From assembly GCF_028473605.1 (NCBI RefSeq), contig NZ_CP097267.1, forward strand, positions 2,720,501 through 2,784,500: a stretch of 64,000 nucleotides of DNA, written 5' to 3'. Made by a program: the position numbers and the translations under genes. The notes under the pieces are model-generated. The model saw only the letters and a program-made list of their open reading frames with translations. It did no database searches and was not told where the DNA came from. Positions 17,462 to 26,805 of this stretch are shown here, in pieces (the first letter of the stretch is position 1; every line of letters starts with the position of its first letter). This stretch comes from Acidovorax sp. NCPPB 3576 (GTDB lineage Bacteria > Pseudomonadota > Gammaproteobacteria > Burkholderiales > Burkholderiaceae_C).

Positions 17462-18340
17462 ATGCACCTGCCCCTCAATGCACTGCGCGCCTTCGAGGTG
17501 TCGGCGCGGCACCTCAACCTCACGCGCGCGGCCCAGGAACTGTGCGTGACCCAGACAGCGGTCAGCCAGCACATCCGCAACCTCGAAGAGCGCCTGGGCA
17601 AGCCGCTGTTCCGCCGCCTGCCACGCGGCCTGGCGCTGACCGATGAAGGCCTGGCTCTGCTGCCGGTGCTGGCCGATGCGTTCGGCCGCATCGCCGGCGC
17701 GCTGGAGCAGTTCAGCGACACCCGTCCCCGCGAAGTGCTCACCGTCGGCGCCGTGGGCACCTTCGCCGTGGGGTGGCTGCTGCCGCGGCTGCGCGATTTT
17801 CAGCACGCCTGCCCCTTCGTGGACCTGCGCCTGCTCACGCACAACAACCGCGTGGACATCGCGGGCGAGGGGCTGGACTGCGCCATCCGGTTCGGGGACG
17901 GCGCGTGGCATGGCACCGAGGCTGATCGCCTGCTGGAAGCGCCGCTGTCCGCCATGTGCGCGCCCTCCATCGCGCCCCGGCTGCGGGCGCCGGCCGATCT
18001 GGCGCATGAATCGCTGCTGCGCTCGTACCGCTCGGACGAGTGGGCGGCGTGGTTCGGCGCAGCCGGCGTGCCCTGCCCGCTGGTGCGCGGAACCGTGTTC
18101 GATTCGTCCCTGGCCTTGGCCGAGGCCGCCGCGCAAGGCGCGGGCGTGGCGCTGCTGCCGGTGCGGCTGTTTCAACGGGAGCTGCAACAGGGGCGGCTCG
18201 TGCAGCCCTTTGGCACGCACATCGCGCTGGGCGCGTACTGGCTCACGCGACTGAAGTCCCGCCCGCCCAGTGCCGCGCTGCAGGCCTTTCGCGGCTGGCT
18301 GCTCGCCGGTTGCGGCAGCCCACCGGGCGAGCCGGCCTGA
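17462..18340 (+). CDS. ampR: LysR-family regulator, AmpR-like
   Basis: A 292-residue LysR regulator with an N-terminal winged helix (residues 5-64, LNALRAFEVSARHLNLTRAA) and a periplasmic-binding-like effector domain. The helix motif and GLDCAIRFGDGAWHGTEAD segment closely resemble AmpR, which senses peptidoglycan fragments and controls a divergent beta-lactamase. Here the beta-lactamase gene is divergent across 130 bp, supporting that role. I start at the ATG at 17462; the longer reading frame upstream is unrelated. Control of further genes cannot be judged. Confidence 0.88.
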   Translation: MHLPLNALRAFEVSARHLNLTRAAQELCVTQTAVSQHIRNLEERLGKPLFRRLPRGLALTDEGLALLPVLADAFGRIAGALEQFSDTRPREVLTVGAVGTFAVGWLLPRLRDFQHACPFVDLRLLTHNNRVDIAGEGLDCAIRFGDGAWHGTEADRLLEAPLSAMCAPSIAPRLRAPADLAHESLLRSYRSDEWAAWFGAAGVPCPLVRGTVFDSSLALAEAAAQGAGVALLPVRLFQRELQQGRLVQPFGTHIALGAYWLTRLKSRPPSAALQAFRGWLLAGCGSPPGEPA

Positions 18341-18396
18341 TCTTCCGTCAGCGCCCGGACCTTCTTCAAAAAGCCCCCGCTTATCATCGCCACCCC

Positions 18397-20076
18397 ATGC
18401 CCGAGATCCTCACCGCAGCCCTGTACCACTTCGTCGATCTGCCCGACTGCGCCGCACTGCAGTCGCCGTTGCAATCCCTGTGCGAAGCCCATGGCGTGCG
18501 GGGCCTGCTGCTGCTGGCGCCCGAGGGCATCAACGGCACGATCGCGGGCGATCGCGCCGGGGTGCAGACCGTGCTTGCGTGGCTGCGTGCCGATGCGCGT
18601 TTGGCAGGCTTGCGGCACAAGGAAGCCTTGGGTGACCGCATGCCGTTCTACCGCATGCGGGTGCGGCTCAAGCGCGAGATCGTGACCCTGGGCGTGACCG
18701 GGCTGGACCCCGCGCGCAACGCCGGCACGCATGTGCCGCCGGCGCAATGGAATGCCTTGATCGACGACCCCAAGGTGGTGGTGATCGACGTGCGCAACGA
18801 CTATGAAGTGGGCATCGGCAGCTTCGCGCGGGCGATCAACCCGCGCACGCGCAGCTTCACGGAGTTTCCGGCCTGGGTGGAGCAGCAGCGCGCGCCGGGC
18901 GGCGTGCTGGCGCACCGGCCCAAGGTGGCCATGTTCTGCACGGGCGGCATCCGGTGCGAAAAGTCCACCGCCCTGCTCAAGTCGCAAGGCTTCGACGAGG
19001 TGTTCCACCTGGACGGCGGCATCCTGCAGTACCTGGAGGACGTGCCTGCCGAAGACAGCCGCTGGCAAGGTGACTGTTTCGTTTTCGACGAACGCGTGTC
19101 GGTCGGCCATGGCCTGTCCACGGGCCGGCACCAGCTGTGCCGGTCCTGCCGCATGCCGCTGGGCGAGGCCGAACTCGCATCGCCCCAGTACCGCCCCGGC
19201 GTGAGCTGCCCCTATTGCCATGGCACGCGCACACCCGAGCAGGAGCGCGCATTGGCCGAGCGCGAGCAGCAGATGGTGCTGGCGCGGCAGCGCGGGCAGG
19301 ACCACATCGGCGCGCGCCTGGGCGGAGCCCCTGCGGCCGCGGCCCCCGATGGCCAAGCCACGGACGCCCCGAGCGGCCTGCCAGTGCTGTACTCCTTTCG
19401 CCGCTGCCCCTATGCCATGCGCGCCCGAATGGCCATCGCGGCCAGCGGGCAGGCCTGTGAATTGCGCGAGGTGGTGCTGCGCGACAAGCCGCAAGCGTTG
19501 CGGGACGCATCGCCCAAAGCCACGGTGCCCGTGCTGGTGCTGCCCGATGGCCAGGTGCTGGAGCAAAGCCTGGAGATCATGCGCTGGGCGCTTTCTCGCC
19601 ACGATCCGCAGGGCTGGATGGCCGAAGATGCAGCAACGGCCCAGGACGCCGATGCGCTCATCGCAGACTGCGACGGTGCCTTCAAGCAGGCCCTGGACCG
19701 CTGCAAATACCCGAACCGCTATCCGCAGCAGACCGGCGCGCAGGACGGCATGGAGCCGAGCGCATCAACGCCCCGTGCCACCGCCACCGCGTTCCTGGCC
19801 CGGTGGGACGCGCGGCTGGCGCAGCACGCCTTCCTGTGCGGCCCCCAGCCCACGCTGGCCGATGTGGCCATCATGCCGTTCGTGCGCCAATTCGCGGGCA
19901 TCGACGCCACGGACTGGGAGGCTGGCCCCTGGCCCCATGTGCGAAAGTGGCTGACAGCGTGGGAGGCCAGCACGGTGTTCACGCAGGTGATGGACAAGGT
20001 GGCGCCCTGGGTGCCCGGAACCCGGGGCCCGGTGTTTCCTGCCCAGGAGCCCATGGCAGCGCCGGCACCGATCTGA
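18397..20076 (+). CDS. TrhO-type tRNA hydroxylase fused to a glutathione transferase domain
   Basis: A 559-residue fusion. Residues 1-290 form a complete TrhO (YceA) protein, which in E. coli and relatives hydroxylates uridine 34 of tRNA to 5-hydroxyuridine. They include an N-terminal acylphosphatase-like domain (PEGINGTIAG), a rhodanese domain with catalytic Cys181 in MFCTGGIRCEKS, and a C-terminal cysteine-rich block (CRSC at 248-251, CPYC at 271-274). After a 40-residue Ala-rich linker, residues 329-559 resemble a glutathione S-transferase/glutaredoxin fold starting LYSFRRCPYAMRARMAI. Stand-alone TrhO proteins are about 300-350 residues, so the second domain is extra. A terminator follows. 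Confidence 0.88.
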   Translation: MPEILTAALYHFVDLPDCAALQSPLQSLCEAHGVRGLLLLAPEGINGTIAGDRAGVQTVLAWLRADARLAGLRHKEALGDRMPFYRMRVRLKREIVTLGVTGLDPARNAGTHVPPAQWNALIDDPKVVVIDVRNDYEVGIGSFARAINPRTRSFTEFPAWVEQQRAPGGVLAHRPKVAMFCTGGIRCEKSTALLKSQGFDEVFHLDGGILQYLEDVPAEDSRWQGDCFVFDERVSVGHGLSTGRHQLCRSCRMPLGEAELASPQYRPGVSCPYCHGTRTPEQERALAEREQQMVLARQRGQDHIGARLGGAPAAAAPDGQATDAPSGLPVLYSFRRCPYAMRARMAIAASGQACELREVVLRDKPQALRDASPKATVPVLVLPDGQVLEQSLEIMRWALSRHDPQGWMAEDAATAQDADALIADCDGAFKQALDRCKYPNRYPQQTGAQDGMEPSASTPRATATAFLARWDARLAQHAFLCGPQPTLADVAIMPFVRQFAGIDATDWEAGPWPHVRKWLTAWEASTVFTQVMDKVAPWVPGTRGPVFPAQEPMAAPAPI

Positions 20077-20095
20077 CGGATTTGCAACGACCAAG

Positions 20096-20125
20096 AAAAA
20101 AGGCGCCTGTTCAAGGCGCCTTTTT
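20096..20125. terminator. Bidirectional terminator between trhO fusion and dsbB
   Basis: AAAAAGGCGCC and GGCGCCTTTTT pair around a 7-base loop; the flanking A and T runs make it function on both strands. It serves two convergent genes. Confidence 0.9.
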
Positions 20126-20146
20126 CATTCGGGGTTCAGGCGGGTT

Positions 20147-20680
20147 TCAAGCCGCAGCCAGCGGGCGGCGGTTGGCGCCACCTCGTCCACCACGGGCCAG
20201 CAGCACCAGCAGTACGACGCCCATCAGCACGAAGCAGATGAACGACCAGTTGGCGATGGAGCCGCCGAGGAAGGTCCAGTCCACCGCAGCGCAGTCGCCC
20301 GAACCGCGAAAGATCATGGGGATCGCGCGGCCGATGGGGAAGTGTTCGATCATCCCGTAGAAGTCGCGCCCGCAGGTGGCGATTTCGGGCGGATACCACT
20401 GCAGCCAGCTTTGCCGCGCCGCCACGAAGGCGCCGAAACCCGACGACAGCAGGGCCAGGAAGGCCCACGACATCCACCAGCCACGGGCGCCCCGGGCGCT
20501 GGCCAGGGCGGCGAAGACGGCGACTCCGATGAGCGCGTAGCGCTGCACGATGCACATCGGGCAGGGCTCGAGCCCCACGACATGCTGCAGGTACATGCCA
20601 AAAGCCAGCATGGCCACACAGGCCGCCGCGATGAGGCCCAGCACGCGGCGAGGCGCGGCATCCAACCAGTTCAACACCAT
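20147..20680 (-). CDS. dsbB: Disulfide bond formation protein B
   Basis: Inner-membrane quinone reductase that re-oxidises periplasmic DsbA. The 177-residue product has four membrane helices and both essential cysteine pairs: CPMC (Cys40/Cys43) after the first helix, and Cys103 with Cys130 in the long second periplasmic loop. The ATG at 20680 (MVLNWLDAAPRRVLG) matches the family start; upstream codons in the frame are unrelated. It lies 49 bp downstream of cysA on the same strand and may be read as the tail of that sulfate-uptake operon. Confidence 0.94.
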   Translation of the reverse strand: MVLNWLDAAPRRVLGLIAAACVAMLAFGMYLQHVVGLEPCPMCIVQRYALIGVAVFAALASARGARGWWMSWAFLALLSSGFGAFVAARQSWLQWYPPEIATCGRDFYGMIEHFPIGRAIPMIFRGSGDCAAVDWTFLGGSIANWSFICFVLMGVVLLVLLARGGRGGANRRPLAAA

Positions 20681-20729
20681 TGTTCTTGTCCTTGAAGGCC
20701 GCTGCGGTCGGCAGCCCTCGAAGGCTGCA

Positions 20730-21854
20730 TCAGATACCGGCGGCGTGGTCCAGAAAAACGCGGGCGCGGCGCGGTGTGACCACCAGCGTTTCACCCTCCC
20801 TGAAACCCATCTCCCGGTACTGCTGCGCAGGGATCTGCGCTTCGATCACCGAGTCGGGGCTCGCATTGTCCGCTGGTTTGTGGTCGGCATCGGGAATAAG
20901 TTCCAGGCGCGCGATCGGCCCCACGACGATGGCACGGCTGAGCTGCGCGACGATGCCGCGCGGGCGCCCATCGGCGTCCACGCCCTCGCCGGGCGAATAG
21001 CGTTGCACGTCCAGGTCGTGCGGGCGCACATAGGCGAAGGCGCTGGCGTTCTGGGCGCCCGCATGCTCGGGCGAATCGATGGCCATGCCCTCCACGTGCA
21101 CCAGCCCTTCGTGGGCACGGCCGCGAAACAGGTTCACGTCGCCGAGGAAGCCATAGACGAACGGGCTGGCCGGCTGGTCCCATACCTCCTGGGGCGAGCC
21201 GCTTTGCTCGATCCGGCCCTGGTTGATGACCACCACGCGGTCGGCCACTTCCAGGGCTTCCTCCTGGTCGTGGGTTACGAAGATGCTGGTCACGTGCAGT
21301 TCATCGTGCAGGCGGCGCAGCCAGCGGCGCAGTTCCTTGCGCACCTTGGCATCGAGCGCGCCGAAGGGCTCGTCCAGCAGCAGCACCTTGGGCTCCACCG
21401 CCAGGGCGCGCGCGAGGGCGATGCGCTGGCGCTGGCCGCCGGACAACTGCGAAGGGTAGCGGTCGGCCAGCCAGTCGAGCTGCACGAGCTTGAGCAAGTC
21501 GGTCACCTTCTGCTTGATCTGCGCATCGCTCGGGCGCTCGCCGCGCGGCTTCACGCGCAGGCCGAAGGCGACGTTCTCGAACACCGTCATGTGCCGGAAC
21601 AGCGCGTAGTGCTGGAAGACGAAGCCCACGCCGCGTTCGCGCACATGCACGTCGGTGGTGTCTTCGCCCGAGAAATGGATGGTGCCCACGTCGGGCGTCT
21701 CCAGCCCCGCGATGATGCGCAGCAGTGTGGTCTTGCCGCAGCCCGAGGGGCCGAGCAACGCGATGAGTTCGCCGGATTGGATGTCCAGGCTCACGTCGCG
21801 CAGTGCCTGGAAGCTGCCGAACTGCTTGCTGATGTTGCGGATTTCAATGCTCAT
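20730..21854 (-). CDS. cysA: Sulfate/thiosulfate ABC transporter ATPase
   Basis: ATP-hydrolysing subunit of the sulfate/thiosulfate importer. The 374-residue protein has the Walker [12 protein letters not shown], the Q-loop, signature [15 protein letters not shown], Walker [12 protein letters not shown], and a C-terminal TOBE regulatory domain after about residue 240. The ATG at 21854 ([18 protein letters not shown]) follows cysW by 13 bp. It is the last of four genes in the sbp-cysT-cysW-cysA operon. Confidence 0.96.
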   Translation of the reverse strand: MSIEIRNISKQFGSFQALRDVSLDIQSGELIALLGPSGCGKTTLLRIIAGLETPDVGTIHFSGEDTTDVHVRERGVGFVFQHYALFRHMTVFENVAFGLRVKPRGERPSDAQIKQKVTDLLKLVQLDWLADRYPSQLSGGQRQRIALARALAVEPKVLLLDEPFGALDAKVRKELRRWLRRLHDELHVTSIFVTHDQEEALEVADRVVVINQGRIEQSGSPQEVWDQPASPFVYGFLGDVNLFRGRAHEGLVHVEGMAIDSPEHAGAQNASAFAYVRPHDLDVQRYSPGEGVDADGRPRGIVAQLSRAIVVGPIARLELIPDADHKPADNASPDSVIEAQIPAQQYREMGFREGETLVVTPRRARVFLDHAAGI

Positions 21855-21867
21855 GGTGTGCTTTCGT

Positions 21868-22794
21868 TCAGCGCGCGCCCACGGCGGCGGGTGCGGGGCG
21901 CTCGGGCGGCAACGTGGCCGCGGCCTTGCGCTCTTGCTCGTTGCGCCATTCGGCAATGGACTTGATGACCAGGGTGACCAGCGCCAGCAGCGCCAGCAGC
22001 GAAGCGGCAGCGAACGCCGCCACGGACTGGTATTCGTTGTAGAGAATTTCCACGTGCAGCGGAATGGTGTTGGTCTGCCCGCGGATGTGCCCCGACACGA
22101 CCGACACCGCGCCGAACTCGCCCATGGCGCGCGCATTGCACAGGATCACGCCGTACAGCAGGCCCCACTTGATGTTGGGCAGCGTCACGTACCAGAAGGT
22201 CTGCCAGCCGCTCGCGCCCAGCACGATGGCCGCCTGCTCTTCGTCGCTGCCCTGGGCCTGCATGAGTGGAATCAGCTCGCGGGCGATGAACGGGAAGGTC
22301 ACGAAGACCGTCGCCAGCACGATGCCCGGCACGGCGAAGATGATCTTGACATCGTGCGCCGCCAGCCAGGGGCCGAACCAGCCGTTGGCGCCGAACATCA
22401 GCACGTACACCAGGCCAGCCACCACGGGCGAGACGGAGAACGGCAGGTCCACCAGCGTGGTCAGGAAGGCCTTGCCCCGGAACTCGTACTTGGCGATGGC
22501 CCAGGCCGCCGCCACGCCGAACACCAGGTTCAGCGGCACGGCGATGGCCGCGGTGATGAGGGTCAGCCGGATGGCGGCCCAGGCATCGGGCTCCTTGAGC
22601 GCGGCCACATAGGCCCCGAAGCCCTTGCGCAGCGCTTCGGTGAACACGGCGGCCAGCGGCAGCACGAGGAACAGCAGCAGGAACGCCAGCGCGATGCCGA
22701 TCAGCGTCCAGCGCACCCAGGGCGCCTCGGTGGTGCCGGCCTGGGCGCGGCGCACGGGGTTGCGCCCGCCGGAGTGGGAAGCGTTGGAACTCAT
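21868..22794 (-). CDS. cysW: Sulfate ABC transporter permease CysW
   Basis: Inner-membrane subunit of the sulfate importer. The 308-residue protein has six predicted membrane helices and the permease EAA loop near [21 protein letters not shown]. The N-terminus is a hydrophilic, Ser/Arg-rich extension of about 25 residues. Its ATG overlaps the cysT stop by 4 bases (ATGA), so the two permeases are translationally coupled. Confidence 0.95.
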   Translation of the reverse strand: MSSNASHSGGRNPVRRAQAGTTEAPWVRWTLIGIALAFLLLFLVLPLAAVFTEALRKGFGAYVAALKEPDAWAAIRLTLITAAIAVPLNLVFGVAAAWAIAKYEFRGKAFLTTLVDLPFSVSPVVAGLVYVLMFGANGWFGPWLAAHDVKIIFAVPGIVLATVFVTFPFIARELIPLMQAQGSDEEQAAIVLGASGWQTFWYVTLPNIKWGLLYGVILCNARAMGEFGAVSVVSGHIRGQTNTIPLHVEILYNEYQSVAAFAAASLLALLALVTLVIKSIAEWRNEQERKAAATLPPERPAPAAVGAR

Positions 22795-23678
22795 GCCGGG
22801 GCTCCTGCGTGGCGGCGCTGCCAGGCCTGCAATGCATTGATGACGAGCAGCAGCACGAAGGAGATCACCAGCATCACCACCGCGACCGCCGTGGCGCCCG
22901 CGTAGTCGTACTGCTCCAGCTTGCCGATGATGATGAGGGGCGTGATCTCGGAAATCATGGGCATGTTGCCCGCGATGAAGATGACCGAACCGTATTCACC
23001 CACCGCCCGCGCGAATGCCATGGCAAAGCCCGTGAGCAGCGCCGGGGTGATCGCGGGCAGGATGACGCGCGTGAAGATCTGCCAGCGCGTGGCACCCAGA
23101 CTGGTGGCGGCCTCTTCCAGTTCCTTCTCTGCGTCTTCCAGCACCGGCTGCACCGTGCGCACCACGAAGGGCAGCCCGATGAAGATCAGCGCGATCACCA
23201 CGCCGGCGGGCTTGAAGGCCAGCTGGATGCCCAGCGGCTCCAGGTACTGCCCGACCCAGCCGTTGCCGGCCAGCAAGGCGGTGAGCGAAATGCCCGCCAC
23301 CGCCGTGGGCAGCGCGAACGGCAGGTCCACCAGGGCATCGACGATCTTCTTGCCCGGAAAGCGGTAGCGCACCAGCACCCAGGCGATCAGCAGCCCGAAC
23401 ACGAGATTGACCACCGCAGCGATGAACGACGCGCCGAACGTGAGCCGGTAGGACGCCAGCACGCGCGGGGCGCTGATGGCCGTCCAGAACTGGTCCCAGG
23501 TCAGCGTGAAGGTCTTGAACACCAGTGCCGACAAGGGGATGAGCACGATGATGCTCAGGTAGAAGATGGTGTAGCCCAGCGTCAAGCCGAAGCCGGGCAG
23601 AACCCGCTTCGGACTGCGCCGGGACCCGCCCGTGGACGCCACGGCGGCGCCGGGCAAGGCAGAGGTCGCAGCGTTCAT
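22791..23678 (-). CDS. cysT: Sulfate ABC transporter permease CysT
   Basis: Inner-membrane permease subunit of the sulfate/thiosulfate importer, paired with CysW. The 295-residue product has an unusual Ala/Ser/Arg-rich start, then six membrane helices and the EAA loop with [25 protein letters not shown]. It is separated from sbp by only 3 bp and overlaps cysW by 4. The order sbp-cysT-cysW-cysA is standard for betaproteobacteria. Confidence 0.95.
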   Translation of the reverse strand: MNAATSALPGAAVASTGGSRRSPKRVLPGFGLTLGYTIFYLSIIVLIPLSALVFKTFTLTWDQFWTAISAPRVLASYRLTFGASFIAAVVNLVFGLLIAWVLVRYRFPGKKIVDALVDLPFALPTAVAGISLTALLAGNGWVGQYLEPLGIQLAFKPAGVVIALIFIGLPFVVRTVQPVLEDAEKELEEAATSLGATRWQIFTRVILPAITPALLTGFAMAFARAVGEYGSVIFIAGNMPMISEITPLIIIGKLEQYDYAGATAVAVVMLVISFVLLLVINALQAWQRRHAGAPA

Positions 23679-23681
23679 GTC

Positions 23682-24692
23682 TTACTTGGCGCCAGGGGTG
23701 TAGAGCTTGTCGAACTGGCCGCCGTCGTTGAAGTGCACCTTCTGTGCTTCACCCAGCGAGCCGAAGTACTTGGCCACGGTGAACAGCTTGACGGGCTTGA
23801 ACAGGTCGGCGTGCTTTTTCAGCACCGCTTCGGAACGCGGGCGCAGCGCGTGGCGGGCCGCGATCTCCTGCGCCTCGTCGGAGTACAGGTAGTCCAGATA
23901 GGCCTTGGCCAGCTCGCCCGTGCCCTTCTTGGCGACAGTGCGTTCGACCACCGCGACGGGGTTTTCGGCCAGCACGCTGCTGGAGGGGTACACGGCATCG
24001 ACCTTGCCCTTGCCGAACTCGCGCTCGATGGACAGCACCTCGGATTCGAACGTGATCAGCACATCGCCCGTGTTGCGCTGCAGAAAGATGCTGGTGGCGT
24101 CGCGGCCGCCCTTGCCCAGCACGGGCACGTTCTTGAACAGCTGGCCCACGAACTCAGCGGCCTGGGCATCGGTGCCGCCCTTCTCGCGCACGCTGCCCCA
24201 GGCCGCCAGGTAGGCGTAGCGGCCGTTGCCGCCAGTCTTGGGGTTCACCACGACGACCTGCACGCCGGGCTTGGCGAGGTCGTCCCAGTCCTTGATGTTC
24301 TTGGGGTTGCCCTTGCGCACCAGGAACAGCATGGTCGAGGTGGTGGGCGATGCGTCGTTCGGGAAGCGCTTGGCCCAGTCCTTGGCAACCACGCCGTTGG
24401 TGGCGAGGAAGTCGATGTCGGTCGTGGTGTTCATGGTGACCACGTCGGCGTCGAGGCCGTCGTTCACCGCGCGGGCCTGGGCGCTGGAGCCGCCATGGGC
24501 CTGGTCGATCTTGACGTCCTTGCCGGTGGTTTTCTTGTAGTGCGCGGCAAAGGCGGGGTTGTAGTCCTTGTAGAACTCGCGTGCCACGTCGTAGGAGGCG
24601 TTCAGCAGCGTGGTCGTCTGCGCCGAAGCGGCGGCGCCAGCCACCAGGGCCAGAACGGCCAGGAAAGTCTTGAGTTTGGTCCGGGAAGTCAT
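23682..24692 (-). CDS. sbp: Periplasmic sulfate-binding protein
   Basis: Substrate-binding protein of the sulfate importer. The 336-residue precursor has a signal peptide ending in ASAQ (cleavage near residue 25), then TTTLLNASYDVAREFYKDYN and HGGSSAQARAVNDGLDADV, the conserved Sbp segments that bind the sulfate oxyanion. It is the first gene of the sbp-cysTWA operon. The upstream region holds a palindromic operator (24741-24780) nearly identical to one ahead of the 25.5-kb hydrolase. Control by a CysB-type activator under sulfur limitation is inferred. Confidence 0.95.
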   Translation of the reverse strand: MTSRTKLKTFLAVLALVAGAAASAQTTTLLNASYDVAREFYKDYNPAFAAHYKKTTGKDVKIDQAHGGSSAQARAVNDGLDADVVTMNTTTDIDFLATNGVVAKDWAKRFPNDASPTTSTMLFLVRKGNPKNIKDWDDLAKPGVQVVVVNPKTGGNGRYAYLAAWGSVREKGGTDAQAAEFVGQLFKNVPVLGKGGRDATSIFLQRNTGDVLITFESEVLSIEREFGKGKVDAVYPSSSVLAENPVAVVERTVAKKGTGELAKAYLDYLYSDEAQEIAARHALRPRSEAVLKKHADLFKPVKLFTVAKYFGSLGEAQKVHFNDGGQFDKLYTPGAK

Positions 24693-24740
24693 GTGTGCGC
24701 ACCCACGTTGCTGAAAAGTGAAACCGATTGTGGGCGGCGG

Positions 24741-24780
24741 TCCTTAAAACTCAAAAGAATATATTCTTGTTAATTAATCG
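24741..24780 (-). promoter_or_regulatory. CysB-type operator/promoter candidate, copy 1 (sbp)
   Basis: This 40-bp block centres on the perfect palindrome AAGAATATATTCTT (24755-24768), flanked by TTAAAAC and TTAATTAATCG. It lies about 60 bp upstream of sbp. It matches the block at 25663-25702 at 35 of 40 positions and resembles sequences upstream of metQ and of the encapsulin-operon rhodanese. All are sulfur genes on the minus strand except the hydrolase, whose function is unknown. CysB-like binding is inference. Confidence 0.6.
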
Positions 24781-24836
24781 ATTTCCAGAATATAGAACCA
24801 ACACGGTGCGGCCGGCCTGTTGGATGGGTTCAAGGG

Positions 24837-24896
24837 AAAAAGGCCTGCAGCGCAATTGGTACTATGGCATATTGCTACAAAATAAATAGCAATTAT
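24837..24896 (-). repeat. Dispersed AT-rich repeat, copy 2 (intergenic)
   Basis: On the minus strand it reads TTGCTATTTATTTTGTAGCA, then TATGCCATAGTACCAATTGC and GCTGCAGGCC, the same order of modules as the other copies. It lies between the sbp upstream region and the hydrolase gene. Confidence 0.75.
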
Positions 24897-24907
24897 TCAG
24901 TCGGCCG

Positions 24908-25513
24908 TCAGGCAGCAGAACGGGTCTCTGCTGCGCCATGGCCCAGGCCCCATTCCGCACCATCCACCAGGGAATGCAGCAGCGCCCATCCCAGAGGCCA
25001 TTCGCCATGGCCGGAATCCACGTTCACATGCCCCGCCTGCGGCAGGCGGACGAACTCGCTGCCCCAGGCCCGCGCATAGGCGCCTGCCAGGCGGATCGGG
25101 CAATAGGGGTCGTTGCTGCTCGCCACCAAGATGCTGCGGTAGGGCAGCGGCGCATAGGGCACCGGCGCGAAGTCGCTCAGGACCGCCCGGCGCTCCGGAT
25201 CGGCCGGGGCCACGAGCAAAGCGCCCTGCACGCGCTCTGCGGCCTGCGCGCCCATGTGGGTCGCGGTGATGCAGCCCAGGCTGTGCGCCACCAACACCAC
25301 CGGGTGCGGCGACTCCAGCACGGTGCGCTCGAGCGCGGCCACCCAAGGGGCCCGCGCGGGGGTGACCCAGTCGTCCTGCACCACGCGGCACGCGCCGGGC
25401 AGCCGCTGCGCCCACAGGCTTTGCCAGTGGCCAGGACCCGAATCGCGCCAACCCGGCACGATGACCACCGACACCGGGCCACCCGCCCCGGCGGTGGGCG
25501 CGCTGCGGCTCAT
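24908..25513 (-). CDS. Alpha/beta hydrolase, RBBP9/YdeN-like
   Basis: A 201-residue serine hydrolase of the RBBP9/YdeN family, whose physiological substrates are mostly unknown. It has the family opening VVIVPGWRDSGPGHWQSLW, the nucleophile elbow VAHSLGC, and a C-terminal histidine in LPQAGHVNVDSGHGEWPLGW. Proteins of the family are about 180-190 residues, so I start at the ATG at 25513; the frame continues upstream to a TTG at 25633. A sulfur-type operator lies 150 bp upstream, a hint that the hydrolase belongs to the sulfur-starvation response. No nearby gene indicates a substrate. Confidence 0.8.
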   Translation of the reverse strand: MSRSAPTAGAGGPVSVVIVPGWRDSGPGHWQSLWAQRLPGACRVVQDDWVTPARAPWVAALERTVLESPHPVVLVAHSLGCITATHMGAQAAERVQGALLVAPADPERRAVLSDFAPVPYAPLPYRSILVASSNDPYCPIRLAGAYARAWGSEFVRLPQAGHVNVDSGHGEWPLGWALLHSLVDGAEWGLGHGAAETRSAA

Positions 25514-25662
25514 GGATGAAGCGGCACGGCGGCCGGCAGGCGGGACAAGGAAAGCAAGGGGAGCAAGCGAGAAATTCGGACCCTGCAGGAGGCGCGGAAG
25601 GACAGTGCAATGGCCATGGAACAGGCTCCTCAACGGTGAATGCGGCCCATTCTGCGATCCCG

Positions 25663-25702
25663 CCCTTAAAACCCAAACGAATATATTCTTTTGAATTAAT
25701 CG
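25663..25702 (-). promoter_or_regulatory. CysB-type operator/promoter candidate, copy 2 (hydrolase)
   Basis: This block differs from the sbp copy at only 5 of 40 positions, keeping CTTAAAAC, the GAATATATTCTT core and AATTAATCG. It lies upstream of the hydrolase gene, just after the LysR gene stop. The near identity over 40 bp suggests a shared regulatory module or recent duplication. Confidence 0.55.
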
Positions 25703-25712
25703 CGAATTGATC

Positions 25713-26669
25713 TTAAGAAGTGGCGGGCACGTCCATTGCTGACCCCTCGGCCAGCGGCGCCTCCGCCTGTTTCGTGGCGCCCTGCATGGTCTCGCCCAGA
25801 AAGTCGAGAAACCGCCGCACGGCCGGCGTCAGGCCCCGGCGGGACGGAAACACCGCATGCATCACACCGCGCTCCGGCGCCCATTCGGGCATCAACTGCA
25901 CCAGGCAGCCGCTGCGCAGCTCGTCCTGGCACATATAGTCGGGCAACCAGCAAATGCCTACCCCGCGCTCGGCGGCCAGCTTCAGGGTGAGCAGGTCATC
26001 GGCCACATACCGCGGGCTGTGCTGCCACAAAGCCTCCTGCCCTCCAGGGCCGATCAGCCGCAGCGCGGCACGGCCATCGGCGGCCGACATGGCCATGCTG
26101 TCCATGCGCGCCAGGTCTTCCAGCGTGTGCGGCGTGCCCTGGCGGGCCAATTGCTCGGGGCTGGCGACCAGAATCACGCCGCCATCGCTCAGCCGCTTCA
26201 CGATCATGCTGCCGCTGTCGTCCAGCTTGGAGCGCACGCGCAGTGCCACGTCGATCCCCTCCTCCACCAGATTGACCACGCGGTTGCTCACCTGCATCTC
26301 CACCCGCACCAGCGGATGCCGGGCGAGGAACTCGGGCATCAGCTCGCCCAGCAGCGTCTGTGCGATCGTCACCGGGCAGACCACGCGGATGGTGCCGCGC
26401 GGCTCGGCCTGGACCTGGGCCACCGTGTCGGCCGCCGCCTGCGCCGATTCGCGCAGGGCCTGGCAGTGGCGCAGATAGGCTTCGCCCACTTCGGTGAGCG
26501 AGAGCTTGCGCGTGGTGCGCTGCAGCAGCCGCACCCCCAGGTGGGCTTCCAGGTCCGACACGCGGCGCGACAGGCGCGACTTGGGGATGCCGAGCGCCCG
26601 GCCCGCGGCGGCGAACCCGCCGCGCTCGACCACCTCGGCGAAATACAGCATGTCGTTGAGATCTTGCAC
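25713..26669 (-). CDS. LysR-family regulator of the adjacent azoreductase
   Basis: A 318-residue LysR transcription regulator with an N-terminal winged helix (QDLNDMLYFAEVVERGGFAAA..) and an effector domain. The start is the GTG at 26669, which has GAGGGG 5 bases ahead; this beats the longer frame. It is divergent from an FMN-dependent azoreductase gene, with a palindrome at 26683-26708 between them. This is the typical layout of quinone- or azo-responsive LysR regulators. It is not CysB: the helix and N-terminus differ. Confidence 0.9.
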   Translation of the reverse strand: MQDLNDMLYFAEVVERGGFAAAGRALGIPKSRLSRRVSDLEAHLGVRLLQRTTRKLSLTEVGEAYLRHCQALRESAQAAADTVAQVQAEPRGTIRVVCPVTIAQTLLGELMPEFLARHPLVRVEMQVSNRVVNLVEEGIDVALRVRSKLDDSGSMIVKRLSDGGVILVASPEQLARQGTPHTLEDLARMDSMAMSAADGRAALRLIGPGGQEALWQHSPRYVADDLLTLKLAAERGVGICWLPDYMCQDELRSGCLVQLMPEWAPERGVMHAVFPSRRGLTPAVRRFLDFLGETMQGATKQAEAPLAEGSAMDVPATS

Positions 26670-26682
26670 CGCAGCCCCTCTT

Positions 26683-26708
26683 AGATTGTTCCACCAGTAG
26701 AACAATCT
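26683..26708. promoter_or_regulatory. Inverted repeat, LysR operator candidate
   Basis: AGATTGTTC (26683-26691) and GAACAATCT (26700-26708) form a perfect 9-bp inverted repeat with an 8-bp spacer, just upstream of the LysR GTG. Its right arm, ACAATCTATC, recurs as a direct repeat at 26750-26759, 48 bp away, close to the azoreductase start. Both are plausible binding half-sites. Confidence 0.65.
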
Positions 26709-26805
26709 ATCGCAAAGTGGCCTGCTTATCAATCAATGCACTCATCTGCACAATCTATCCAACGCCACACACCGGGTGCGGCCCCACCCCCCAGGAGAAC
26801 ATTCC

